From assembly GCA_028864975.1 (NCBI GenBank), contig JAGWLG010000033.1, positions 1 through 39,469 of the forward strand: 39,469 bases of DNA, read 5' to 3'. A program made the position numbers and the translations under genes. The stretch is from Thermoplasmata archaeon (lineage in GTDB: Archaea > Thermoplasmatota > Thermoplasmata > Lutacidiplasmatales > UBA184). Of this stretch, positions 32,782 through 39,469 are shown piece by piece; position 1 is the first letter of the stretch; the number at the start of each line of letters is the position of its first letter. The notes under the pieces are model-generated. The model was given only the letters and a program-made list of their open reading frames with translations. It was not told the origin of the DNA and made no database searches.

Positions 32782-33815
32782 CGGCCGCCGCCTCACTGCG
32801 CACCCGCGTGGCCATCCTGGGCAGCGGCCCGGCGGGGCTCACCGCGGCACTCTACACCGCCCGGGCGAACCTACGACCTGTCGTGATCGCCGGAGTGCCG
32901 GCGGGGGGGCAGCTCATGATCACGAACGAGGTGGAGAACTACCCGGGATTCCCCGAGGGCATCCAGGGACCGGAGCTCATCGACCTCTTCCGCAAGCAGG
33001 CGGAGCGCTTCGGCACGCGGATCCTCGACGACAGCGTCTCGCGCCTTGACGTGAAGCACCGTCCCTTCCGGCTTTGGACGGCGGGGGGCACCGAGATCGT
33101 CGCGGACTCGGTGATCGTGGCCACGGGGGCCCAGGCGAAATGGCTGAACGTCCCTGGGGAAGAGAAGCTGCGGGGAAAGGGGGTCAGCGCCTGCGCCACC
33201 TGCGACGGGTTCTTCTTCAAGGGGAAGGAGCTCATCGTGGCCGGTGGCGGGGACACCGCCATGGAGGAGGCGACCTTCCTCACCAAGTTTGCGACGAAGG
33301 TCACGATCGTGCACCGCCGCGACGCGTTCCGGGCGAGCCGGATCATGGCGGAGCGGGCGCAGAAGAACCCCAAGATCCGCGTGATGTGGAACTCGATCAT
33401 CGAAGAGGTCCTCGGCGACGCTTCGGTCACGGGCGTCCGGGTCCGAGATACCCGTACCGGTCAGGTGAAGGACGTTGCCTGTGGCGGGGTCTTCGTCGCG
33501 ATCGGCCACGAGCCGACGACCTCCCTGTTCCGCGGGGTCCTCGACCTCGACCAGGTGGGCTATCTCAAGAGCGTCGAGCACACTCGGACGAGCGTCACCG
33601 GGGTCTTTGCTGCGGGCGACGTCCATGACCACCGCTACCGTCAGGCGGTGACGGCCGCCGGGATGGGGTGCATGGCCGCGATCGATGCCGAGCGATGGTT
33701 GGCCGAGGAGGGGATGGAAGGTCCCGCGGAGGAGACCGCGGGGGCCCCTGCGGCGGAGGCCGCCCGAGCTCCGCCGGCCCCTCGAGTTTCGGCGGTGTCG
33801 GGGGCGAAAGGTTAA
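32778..33815 (+). CDS. trxB: thioredoxin reductase
   Basis: A 345-residue low-molecular-weight TrxR. FAD motif ILGSGPAG (13-20), PAGGQLMITNEVENYPGFP (41-59), the redox-active pair CATC (139-142), NADPH-domain motif GGGDTAMEEA (157-166) and HRRDAFRAS, whose basic residues favour NADPH. It ends with GVFAAGDVHDHRYRQAVTAAGMGCMAA, the second FAD motif, then an Ala/Pro-rich tail of about 35 residues that is unusual for TrxR. It reduces thioredoxin or a similar dithiol protein. AAGGAGAG precedes the ATG, which overlaps the flavin reductase stop by four bases. No thioredoxin gene is adjacent. Confidence 0.95.
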   Translation: MTAAASLRTRVAILGSGPAGLTAALYTARANLRPVVIAGVPAGGQLMITNEVENYPGFPEGIQGPELIDLFRKQAERFGTRILDDSVSRLDVKHRPFRLWTAGGTEIVADSVIVATGAQAKWLNVPGEEKLRGKGVSACATCDGFFFKGKELIVAGGGDTAMEEATFLTKFATKVTIVHRRDAFRASRIMAERAQKNPKIRVMWNSIIEEVLGDASVTGVRVRDTRTGQVKDVACGGVFVAIGHEPTTSLFRGVLDLDQVGYLKSVEHTRTSVTGVFAAGDVHDHRYRQAVTAAGMGCMAAIDAERWLAEEGMEGPAEETAGAPAAEAARAPPAPRVSAVSGAKG

Positions 33816-33818
33816 TAG
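33812..33818 (+). promoter_or_regulatory. TATA box of the ferredoxin gene
   Basis: TTAATAG lies about 35-41 bases before the ATG at 33853, which leaves a leader of about 10 bases containing a G-run. It begins the ferredoxin/geranylgeranyl reductase unit. Confidence 0.45.
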
Positions 33819-33852
33819 CCCGGAGGTCCGCCCGAGGACATCCTGGGGGGCC

Positions 33853-34044
33853 ATGCCCAGCAAGAAGGACCTGCACATCGATTCTCAAGGCGAGATCTGC
33901 GTCTCGTGCGGCGCCTGCGTGGGCATCTGCCCGCTCAACTGCATCTACCTGGACGAGTGGAGGATCGGGTTCGACGAGGAGGTCTGCACGCGCTGCAACA
34001 TCTGCGTGCGAGCCTGTCCCGTCGGCGCGATCTCGATCCACTAG
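33853..34044 (+). CDS. 2[4Fe-4S] ferredoxin
   Basis: A 63-residue ferredoxin with two classical cluster motifs: CVSCGACVGICP and CTRCNICVRACP. Both have the CxxCxxCxxxCP spacing for [4Fe-4S]. The gene lies 63 bases before geranylgeranyl reductase. In Methanosarcina a ferredoxin next to the reductase supplies its electrons, so the same role is likely here. A longer open frame upstream (from 33685) overlaps trxB and is a shadow. Confidence 0.95.
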   Translation: MPSKKDLHIDSQGEICVSCGACVGICPLNCIYLDEWRIGFDEEVCTRCNICVRACPVGAISIH

Positions 34045-34107
34045 GCACGGGGTAGTTCCGCTCGAGGTCCGTCTCCCAAGGAAGTTCGCAAACGGGGTGC
34101 AGGAAAG

Positions 34108-35301
34108 ATGGTCGCAGATGTTCGCTGTGATGTTCTAGTCGTCGGCGCGGGCCCTGCCGGGAGCATGACCGCCAAGTGGGCGGCGAAGCACGGCGCGAGG
34201 GTTGTGATGATCGAGAAGCGCCAGGAGATCGGGTCTCCCGTCCGCTGCGGGGAGGGCATCTCCAAGGCCTGGCTCCACGACGTTGGGATCACCCCTTCCT
34301 CCCGCTGGATCAACGTCGAGGTGGAGGGCGCGCGCATCTTCTCTCCTTCCGAGAAGGTGATGGAGATCAACGAGAAGCACGCGGGGAACGAGGTGGGCTA
34401 CGTCGTCGAACGCGACCAGTTCGACAAGGCGCTCGCCATCGACGCCGCGAACGCGGGCACCACCATCCACCTCAAGACCCACGCGAAGGACCTGCTCCGC
34501 AAGGACGGGAAGATCGTCGGCATCAAGGCCTCCCACATGGGGCAGCCGTTCGAGATCCACGCCAAGGTCACGGTCGGGGCCGACGGGTTCGAGAGCCAGG
34601 TGGGGCGCTGGGCCGGCCTTCCGACGAACCTCCAGCTGCGCGACATGGACTCCTGCCTGCAGTACCGGATGACCAACGTCGACTGCGACCCTCGCTACTG
34701 CGACTTCTATCTCGGTAAGGTCGCGCCCGGCGGGTACGTCTGGATCTTCCCAAAGGGGGAGGGGCTCGCGAACGTCGGGATCGGCGTGCAGGTCTCGCAG
34801 ATCAAGAACGCCGCCGAGGCGAAGGCCTACCTCGACCGGTGGATCGAAGCCCACCCCGGGTATGCCAAGGGGAAGAAGATCGACATGGTCGGGGGAGGGG
34901 TCTCGATCTCCCCACCGATCAAGCAGTCCGTGACCGACGGGCTCCTGCTCGTCGGCGACGCGGCCCGGATGATCGACCCGATCACGGGGGGAGGGATCGC
35001 GAACGGTTGCATCGCGGGGAAGATCGCGGGAAAGGTCGCGGCCGAGGCGGCCGCGAAGGGGGACTCCTCCAAGGAGTTCCTGATGGCCTACGACAGGGGA
35101 TGGCGTGCGCTCCTGGAGGAGAAGCTGCTGCGGAACTGGATCGCGAAGGAGAAGCTCGTCTCGCTACCTGACGAGACCTTCGACAAGATCATCGACGCGC
35201 TCGCGGGTGTCAAGCTGGAGAAGCTCTCGGTCCTCCACATCCTAAAAGCCGTGAAGGAAAAGTACCCCGAGGTCACGAAGGAGTTCGAGAGCCTCCTTTG
35301 A
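34108..35301 (+). CDS. geranylgeranyl reductase (digeranylgeranylglycerophospholipid reductase)
   Basis: A 397-residue flavoprotein that saturates the geranylgeranyl chains of archaeal membrane lipids. N-terminal FAD fold DVLVVGAGPAGSMTAKW (8-24), the family's SPVRCGEGISK (43-53) with its conserved cysteine C47, the substrate-cavity motif GGYVWIFPKG (YxWxFPxG form), and GDAARMIDPITGGGIANG (FAD-binding end of domain). Length fits archaeal GGRs. AGGAAAG precedes the ATG. Electrons probably come from the ferredoxin just upstream. The last base triplet overlaps the start of the next gene in a TTGA quartet, suggesting coupled translation with a protein of unknown role. Confidence 0.95.
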   Translation: MVADVRCDVLVVGAGPAGSMTAKWAAKHGARVVMIEKRQEIGSPVRCGEGISKAWLHDVGITPSSRWINVEVEGARIFSPSEKVMEINEKHAGNEVGYVVERDQFDKALAIDAANAGTTIHLKTHAKDLLRKDGKIVGIKASHMGQPFEIHAKVTVGADGFESQVGRWAGLPTNLQLRDMDSCLQYRMTNVDCDPRYCDFYLGKVAPGGYVWIFPKGEGLANVGIGVQVSQIKNAAEAKAYLDRWIEAHPGYAKGKKIDMVGGGVSISPPIKQSVTDGLLLVGDAARMIDPITGGGIANGCIAGKIAGKVAAEAAAKGDSSKEFLMAYDRGWRALLEEKLLRNWIAKEKLVSLPDETFDKIIDALAGVKLEKLSVLHILKAVKEKYPEVTKEFESLL

Positions 35302-35990
35302 GCGCCTCGCCTCCTGGAGGAGGGGGTCGTCCCCTTGTCCCGGCGCGAGAACGACCTGCCCGGCGTCGCTCCCAGGGTCTGCTGACGGAGCTGGTCCCTG
35401 CCACCGTCCGGGACGTCCTGTGGGCCTTCGCGCTCGCCGAGGCACAGAACGACGAGCGGCATGATCGGTGCTACAGCAAGGGGCTCGGTGAGGTCCTCTT
35501 CCAACGGGTCCGGGGGGGAGATCGCAACTCGCTGAGCGCGGGGGACTGGAAGACGCTGCGGTCGACCGTCGTCGGTACCCGGCCAGGGTATCTGCCCCAG
35601 CTCTTCTCCCTCGGACTCCGTTGGTACTCCGGGAAGATCGAGACCTCGAAGCTTGGGGCCCTGCAAACTCCCGACCTCAACATCTTCCGTCCCCTTGCCC
35701 CTTCTCGGACCGTCGAAGAGTTCTCCGCGACGCTGGAGAGAGGTGCTCGCACGCCGGGGACCTCGGTGGGGGAGAACTACCGGCGGATGCGAGGGACCTT
35801 CGATTACCCACGCATGCTCGGGTCCCCTGTGGTCATCGGCGAGAGGCGGGCCGGGCCCTTCACGTTCGTGGAGGGGGCCACCAGGCTCTCGATCCTGTGC
35901 GCCAAGGCTCGAGCGGGGGAGAGGGTCCCCGCCCGGGTCACCGTGATGGCGGGGATCGGGCGCCTGGCCAAGGAATGGGAGTTCTACTGA
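35298..35990 (+). CDS. unknown protein coupled to geranylgeranyl reductase
   Basis: A 230-residue protein starting at a TTG whose codon overlaps the reductase stop (TTGA). After a Pro/Arg-rich 30 residues it has a helical N-terminal part (VRDVLWAFALAEAQNDERHD) and a C-terminal part with alternating strands and helices: SVGENYRRMRGTFDYPRML, SPVVIGERRAGPFTFVEGATRLSIL, VTVMAGIGRLAKEWEFY. The arrangement of the last part (a strand, a turn, EGATRLSIL) loosely resembles ParB/Srx-type folds, but I do not make that call. There are no membrane helices. The position suggests a link to lipid reduction; this is inference. Confidence 0.65.
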   Translation: MSASPPGGGGRPLVPARERPARRRSQGLLTELVPATVRDVLWAFALAEAQNDERHDRCYSKGLGEVLFQRVRGGDRNSLSAGDWKTLRSTVVGTRPGYLPQLFSLGLRWYSGKIETSKLGALQTPDLNIFRPLAPSRTVEEFSATLERGARTPGTSVGENYRRMRGTFDYPRMLGSPVVIGERRAGPFTFVEGATRLSILCAKARAGERVPARVTVMAGIGRLAKEWEFY

Positions 35991-36047
35991 GCGTCTTCGG
36001 GAGGGCAAGGTCATCCGACCCCGCGAGCGCGCGGCTTCCCGACAAGG

Positions 36048-36055
36048 AATATGAG
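36048..36055 (+). promoter_or_regulatory. TATA-like box of the M29-like gene
   Basis: AATATGAG lies 17-24 bases before the TTG at 36072 (23-30 before the next in-frame TTG at 36078). The second spacing is more usual and may mark the real start. Confidence 0.35.
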
Positions 36056-36071
36056 TCCCGAAGGCCTGTGA

Positions 36072-37202
36072 TTGGCCTTGAGCGAGCGTCCTTCGTCCCT
36101 GGAGCGCGCGGCCGCACACAACCTCGTTCGGAGGTATCTCCGCATCAAGCCCGGCGAGAACGTGATCGTCGAGGCATGGTCTCACACCCTTCCCATGTCG
36201 GCGGCGATGGTGGACGAGGTCCGCCAGGTCGGTGGGAGCGCGTTCCTGGCCTACGAGAACGACGACGCGTGGTGGCGGGCTGTCGAAAGGAAGCAGGCCG
36301 GCCATGTCGGGCGCTTGTCCGACCCCGAGTGGGCGGCGCTCAGGGCGGCCGACGCCTTCGTGCAGTTCTGGGGCCCCTCGGATTCGGGTCGGCTGGCGAG
36401 ACTCCCCGAGAAGCACTTGGACGCGTGGGCCGACGGCTGGTTCCAGCGATGGTACAAGATCGCGCGCTCGACGGGATTGCGGGGAGGGCGGATGGCCCTG
36501 GGGTGGGTCACGGACAGCCGTGTACGCGCATGGGGGGCCGACAAGCATCGATGGAAGACGAGCATCTTGGAGGCCTGTCTCGCGGACCCACAGACCATAA
36601 CCCAGAGCGGCAAGCGCCTCGCCCGTTCCTTGGGGGGGAGGGCCAAGGTCCGTATCACGCACCCGAACGGGACGGACGTCGAAGTGTCCCTCTCCGGAGC
36701 GCCTCCCCGGATCTACGATGGGTTTCCCCACCCGGGGAACAGGTCCTACAGCCCCTACGACATGATGGCGAACTTCCCTGATGGGCGGCTCGCCGTGGCG
36801 CTCGACGCCAAGACGGCTGAGGGGAGGATCGTCTCATCCCGTCGAAGCTACGAGGAGGTATGGTTTCCCTGGGCGACGTTCGGTGGCGGCTCGTTCGAGT
36901 TCTCCCGCGGCAAGTTGACCTCATTCTCGTTCAAGCAGGGGAATGCGGCCTTCGCCAGGAGCTACAACAAGGCGACCCTGGGAAAGGACCGGCCGGGCTC
37001 CCTCAGGATCGGCCTCCATCCCACGCTCCGGAACGTGCCATACCTCGAGGACATGGAGCGGGGCTGCGTTCGACTGGCCGTGGGGGGCAATAGCTACCTC
37101 GGAGGGAGCAATCCCTCGGACTTCCGAGGGTGGATCACCCTCGCCGGGTCGGAGATCTCGGTGGACGGCACCCCGGTGGTCCGGGCCGGGAAGATCCTCT
37201 AG
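36072..37202 (+). CDS. M29 aminopeptidase-like protein, probably metal-site degenerate
   Basis: A 376-residue protein with the fold outline of peptidase family M29 (thermophilic aminopeptidases AmpS/PepS). Shared: the opening NLVRRYLRIKPGENVIVEAW, the central PNGTDVEVSLSGAPPRIYDG, and the ending VGGNSYLGGSNPSDF with SEISVDGTPVVRAGKIL. M29 enzymes bind two metals through two Glu, two His, Tyr and Asp. Here the expected GEV/F becomes DGRLAVAL, the ExGIGxN motif becomes SLRIGLHPTL, the GTxHxALG His is replaced by Arg (GCVRLAVGG), and the late HWD is FRG. So most ligands appear lost and a binding rather than peptidase role is possible. Starts at TTG 36072 or 36078. Confidence 0.7.
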   Translation: MALSERPSSLERAAAHNLVRRYLRIKPGENVIVEAWSHTLPMSAAMVDEVRQVGGSAFLAYENDDAWWRAVERKQAGHVGRLSDPEWAALRAADAFVQFWGPSDSGRLARLPEKHLDAWADGWFQRWYKIARSTGLRGGRMALGWVTDSRVRAWGADKHRWKTSILEACLADPQTITQSGKRLARSLGGRAKVRITHPNGTDVEVSLSGAPPRIYDGFPHPGNRSYSPYDMMANFPDGRLAVALDAKTAEGRIVSSRRSYEEVWFPWATFGGGSFEFSRGKLTSFSFKQGNAAFARSYNKATLGKDRPGSLRIGLHPTLRNVPYLEDMERGCVRLAVGGNSYLGGSNPSDFRGWITLAGSEISVDGTPVVRAGKIL

Positions 37203-37325
37203 GTGCGTCCGGTCGACCGCTCCCGATGGCCGTCGCTCGACCCCCGATCGCACCGTCGTCGGGGCCCCCGCGTGTGGGCGCGAACCACGCGGGGCGTTCG
37301 AGTCTCGCCCCGAGGTCCGTGAACC

Positions 37326-37910
37326 TCACTCGACGCCGAGGCCTTCCTCCCTTGGTCCGCTCTCGCGCGTGCCCTTGCGGGGAGCGTAGTACTTGGCGAG
37401 CGCCTGTTGGACGACCAGCGCCGCTCCGGCGAGCCGACCCACCTCGGAGGTGATGTCGTCTAGGGTCACGATCCCTTGCAACCGTCCCTTCTCCATGACG
37501 AGCAGGCGTCGCACCCCGTTCGAGCGCATCACGTGGGTCGCCTCCGAGACCTTGGCGTCGGGGCCGATGGCCACGACCTCGGGCGTCATGCACACCACGA
37601 CCGAGCGATGGGCGACGCGCCCGGGGTTCTGGGCCAGGTGTCGGATGGCGAGGTCGCGATCGGTCACCACCCCGACGACCCGGTCCCCCTGCATCACCGG
37701 CAGCATCCCGACGTTGTGCTCCCGCATCTGTTCCGCGACGCTGTGGCAGGCGTCGGTACGTTGGCAGACCACGAGCTCTCGGGCCATCACGTCCCGGACC
37801 CTCGGTTCGTGAACGGGAGACCGCGCGGCGCTTTCGGTCGGGGTGGTCGCGGGCGAGGGAGGGGAGGGCGCGGTAGGCCGAGAGGGACCGGAGAGCATCG
37901 TCGCGGACAT
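37326..37910 (-). CDS. tandem CBS-domain protein
   Basis: A 194-residue protein with a Pro/Ser/Ala-rich N-terminal 35 residues and two CBS domains forming one Bateman module. CBS1 contains RVRDVMARELVVCQ, VAEQMREHNVGMLPVM and VVGVVTDRDLAIR. CBS2 contains VVVCMTPEVVAIGPDAKV, MRSNGVRRLLVMEKGRLQGIVTLDDI. The VTDRDL and VTLDDI ends are the adenosine-ligand positions. Bateman modules bind AMP, ATP, NADH or SAM and regulate partners. With no fused effector, it probably senses energy charge for an unlinked partner. The start at 37910 is preferred because GAGGTCCTC lies just before this ATG; earlier and later Mets are possible. Confidence 0.9.
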   Translation of the reverse strand: MSATMLSGPSRPTAPSPPSPATTPTESAARSPVHEPRVRDVMARELVVCQRTDACHSVAEQMREHNVGMLPVMQGDRVVGVVTDRDLAIRHLAQNPGRVAHRSVVVCMTPEVVAIGPDAKVSEATHVMRSNGVRRLLVMEKGRLQGIVTLDDITSEVGRLAGAALVVQQALAKYYAPRKGTRESGPREEGLGVE

Positions 37911-38052
37911 GAGGACCTCGAACTCCCACCCCGCGCCAGACCATAGGTCCGAGGTCAAGCGGGTTCGACGCCGGCTCCTCGCCGAGCCCGGCTTTCGGAG
38001 GAGCCCTCGTTGGGTTCATCTGGGCTCCTGACGATGGACCATCGAGGCAACA

Positions 38053-39006
38053 GTGCCAGGCCCGCACCATGGTGAGTCGGAGGCCGAGGTCTCGATCCTC
38101 TCAGGGCTCCGCTGGGCCCTAGTCCTCTCGTTCCTGGTGCTGCTCATCGAGTCGATGGGAGCCTGGTTCTCTCACAGCCTCTCGCTGACCACCGATGCCG
38201 TGCACAATGTCCCGGACCTCGTTGCGTTCGCGGTCTCTTGGAGCGCGCTCGCTTCGACGGCGCGGGGTGCCACCGCAGAGCACACCTTCGGCATGCACCG
38301 TCGCGAGGTGTTCGCCGCGCTCTCGAACGCGCTCCTCATCCTGGGATCGGCCATCTTCTTCGCGTTCGAGTCGGTCGAGGGGCTCCTCGCCCACGCCCCC
38401 CTCTTGGGGGCGGTCGATCCGGTGTGGATCGTCGCCGCCGCGGTCCCTACGCTGGCATGCAGGGGGGTGGCCGCCGCGATGCTGGGCAAGATCCCCCGGC
38501 GTGCGCGCGACCTGAACTTGAAGAGTGTCTTCCTGCATCTGCTGAGCGACCTCGCGATCACGGGGGCGGTCCTCTTCGTCGCGGGGGTCCTGCTCCTTCG
38601 TCCGAGCTTCGGTTGGGTCGATCCGGTGGCGGCCCTCTTCGTCGCCGGGGTGCTCGGGGTCGAGTCGATCCCGCTCTTCCGAGAATCGTGGGTCTCGCTC
38701 ACCGAGCAAGTGCCGCGTCACCTCTCGGTGGAAGCGATCGCGCGCCTTGCGCGAGAGGTCCCCCACGTGCAGGGACTGCACGACGTCCATGTCTGGTCCG
38801 TCTGTTCCTCGCTCGTCTGCATGACGGCGCACGTCCGGACGGAGGACGTTTCGGTCCGGGAGTCCATGCAGGTGGTGGCCTCGCTCAAGGAGAGGATGGC
38901 CAGGGAGTTCGGGATCGTCCACGCGGTCTTCGAGGTCGAAGCGTGCGCCCCGACGCCTCATTCCCACCAAGGGCCCGAGGGTTGCGAGGCCCCCGCCCCT
39001 GGCTGA
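38053..39006 (+). CDS. cation diffusion facilitator (Zn2+/heavy-metal exporter)
   Basis: A 317-residue CDF transporter with six membrane helices and a C-terminal cytoplasmic domain. The transport site residues are visible: in TM2 TTDAVHNVPDLVAF (D48, H51, D55) and in TM5 LHLLSDLAITGAV (H162, D166), the His/Asp pattern of Zn-type CDFs. RREVFAALSNALLIL follows TM2 as in the CzcD group. The cytoplasmic part (from about 220) has VPHVQGLHDVHVWSVCSSLVCMTAHV, the ferredoxin-like metal-sensing domain. It ends in a His/Cys-bearing tail (HSHQGPEGCEAP). Exchanges metal ions for protons. GTG start; no clear promoter was found upstream. Confidence 0.93.
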   Translation: MPGPHHGESEAEVSILSGLRWALVLSFLVLLIESMGAWFSHSLSLTTDAVHNVPDLVAFAVSWSALASTARGATAEHTFGMHRREVFAALSNALLILGSAIFFAFESVEGLLAHAPLLGAVDPVWIVAAAVPTLACRGVAAAMLGKIPRRARDLNLKSVFLHLLSDLAITGAVLFVAGVLLLRPSFGWVDPVAALFVAGVLGVESIPLFRESWVSLTEQVPRHLSVEAIARLAREVPHVQGLHDVHVWSVCSSLVCMTAHVRTEDVSVRESMQVVASLKERMAREFGIVHAVFEVEACAPTPHSHQGPEGCEAPAPG

Positions 39007-39025
39007 CCCGCACATGTCCGCCGAC

Positions 39026-39034
39026 AGATTGAAT
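39026..39034 (+). promoter_or_regulatory. TATA-like box of the miniprotein gene
   Basis: AGATTGAAT lies 24-32 bases before the GTG at 39058, the usual leaderless spacing. Confidence 0.35.
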
Positions 39035-39057
39035 CCCTGGATGGCCGATCGCGCTGC

Positions 39058-39207
39058 GTGGACGCCACCAAGGTTGTGGTTGGACTCATCCTTCTCTCCC
39101 TTGGCATGATTCTTGGACTCCTTTTCGGATTCCCTTTCCTCATTTTGGGGGTGATCGTGCTGGTCTGGGGCGCGACGGGAGACAGCGGCGAGCGGCGGAT
39201 GGCTTGA
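39058..39207 (+). CDS. 49-residue two-helix membrane miniprotein
   Basis: A short frame (GTG start, TGA at 39205-39207) encoding a 49-residue protein. It has two hydrophobic helices, KVVVGLILLSLGMILGLL and PFLILGVIVLVWG, separated by a Phe-Gly-Phe-Pro turn, and a charged end (DSGERRMA). The composition is strikingly membrane-like, unlike chance frames in this DNA, which are Arg/Pro-rich. A TATA-like box stands about 28 bases upstream. Similar double-helix miniproteins are common in archaea without known function. Confidence 0.7.
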   Translation: MDATKVVVGLILLSLGMILGLLFGFPFLILGVIVLVWGATGDSGERRMA

Positions 39208-39327
39208 CGCTGGAGAGGGTAGCGACCGCGCCCGCCGGGGGCCTTGCGCTAGGCGGAACTTGGTCATGGATCGTGATTTCACCTCGAGAAACGCGTAGCC
39301 TGTAGGATTACATCTCTGGGTGGGACC

Positions 39328-39349
39328 CCCTCGAGGAGGGCGGGTTTTC
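39328..39349 (+). terminator. possible hairpin-plus-T-run terminator
   Basis: CCCTC (39328-39332) and GAGGG (39336-39340) can pair around a 3-base loop, followed shortly by CGGGTTTTCC. It could end the transcript of the miniprotein. Weak stem. Confidence 0.25.
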
Positions 39350-39393
39350 CCTACGGCCAATAGGGGAGATGGATGCCATCTTCCACCCGCTCC

Positions 39394-39404
39394 GGCTAAA
39401 TAGG
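39394..39404 (+). promoter_or_regulatory. TATA box for the gene at the right edge
   Basis: GGCTAAATAGG is AT-rich in its core and lies 22-32 bases before the ATG at 39426. Confidence 0.4.
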
Positions 39405-39425
39405 TGAACGAGTTGTAGCTATGAG

Positions 39426-39469
39426 ATGAGTTGGCACCTGGAGTTCCGCACCATCGATGGGAACCGGTA
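39426..39469 (+). CDS. 5' end of a gene cut by the window edge
   Basis: An ATG about 27 bases after a TATA-like box opens a frame of 14 codons (MSWHLEFRTIDGNR) that is still open at the end of the window. The product cannot be recognised from this fragment. Leaderless start assumed. Confidence 0.35.
   Translation, partial: MSWHLEFRTIDGNR

Noticed and set aside
35088..36731. A 547-codon minus-strand open frame
   Set aside because: Covers the end of geranylgeranyl reductase, the unknown 230-residue gene and the M29-like gene on the other strand; no recognisable domain.
39240..39315. Possible H/ACA guide RNA ending in GATTACATC
   Set aside because: An ACA trinucleotide is present but I could not draw a hairpin with a pseudouridylation pocket and K-turn.
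1..39469. CRISPR arrays, insertion sequences or rRNA genes
   Set aside because: No regularly spaced repeats, no transposase-like protein and no rRNA signature were seen on either strand.

Overview
The window looks like a chromosome segment of a GC-rich archaeon, most likely a member of the Thermoplasmatota; the lineage within that phylum cannot be fixed from sequence reading alone. The evidence is archaeal: an archaeal-type RNase P RNA, a C/D box guide RNA, an intron-bearing tRNA, a geranylgeranyl reductase next to its ferredoxin, the large subunit of phosphomevalonate dehydratase, DUF835 and DUF2240 domains, and many genes that start about 22-32 bases after a TATA-like box with little or no leader. 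Several starts are GTG or TTG. Large open frames on the wrong strand are common because of the base composition and were discarded.

Region 1 (about 1-5,600) is an accessory island around an odd class II tRNA (Leu-like, with about 25 extra bases in the anticodon loop). It holds a DpnI-type methyl-directed restriction enzyme, a TIGR02391-type protein, an AbrB-like protein, a winged-helix regulator with a small unknown ORF upstream, a VapBC pair and a Fic enzyme with a built-in inhibitory helix.

Region 2 (about 5,860-9,830) is housekeeping and RNA: a regulator with two winged-helix domains, the RNase P RNA (minus strand), a HisA-like barrel overlapping a DUF2240 gene, a compact C/D box sRNA, and a DUF5678/retropepsin-like pair.

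Region 3 (about 9,840-24,110) is framed by two paralogous giant signalling ATPases (STAND-type P-loop ATPase plus helical repeats). In both, a DUF835 domain sits between Walker A and Walker B. Between and after them lie a K+-independent membrane pyrophosphatase, a VOC protein, a secreted/membrane protein, phosphomevalonate dehydratase large subunit, a HAD protein, an isoaspartyl peptidase/asparaginase and two genes of unknown function.

Region 4 (about 24,230-29,840, minus strand) is the most striking: a tightly overlapping operon of an alkyl-DHAP-synthase-like flavoprotein, a GlpD-type glycerol-3-phosphate dehydrogenase and a diacylglycerol-kinase-family lipid kinase, followed by a FUSC-type membrane protein. 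This is bacterial-type glycerolipid chemistry in a genome whose other lipid genes (phosphomevalonate dehydratase, geranylgeranyl reductase) are archaeal. It recalls the glpD1/Rv2251/Rv2252 neighbourhood of mycobacteria.

Region 5 (about 30,030-39,469) has an ABC exporter pair, a flavin reductase/thioredoxin reductase pair, ferredoxin plus geranylgeranyl reductase with a translationally coupled unknown gene, an M29-like protein that seems to have lost its metal ligands, a CBS-pair protein, a CDF metal exporter, a 49-residue membrane miniprotein, and the first codons of a gene cut by the window edge. No CRISPR array, insertion sequence or rRNA was seen.
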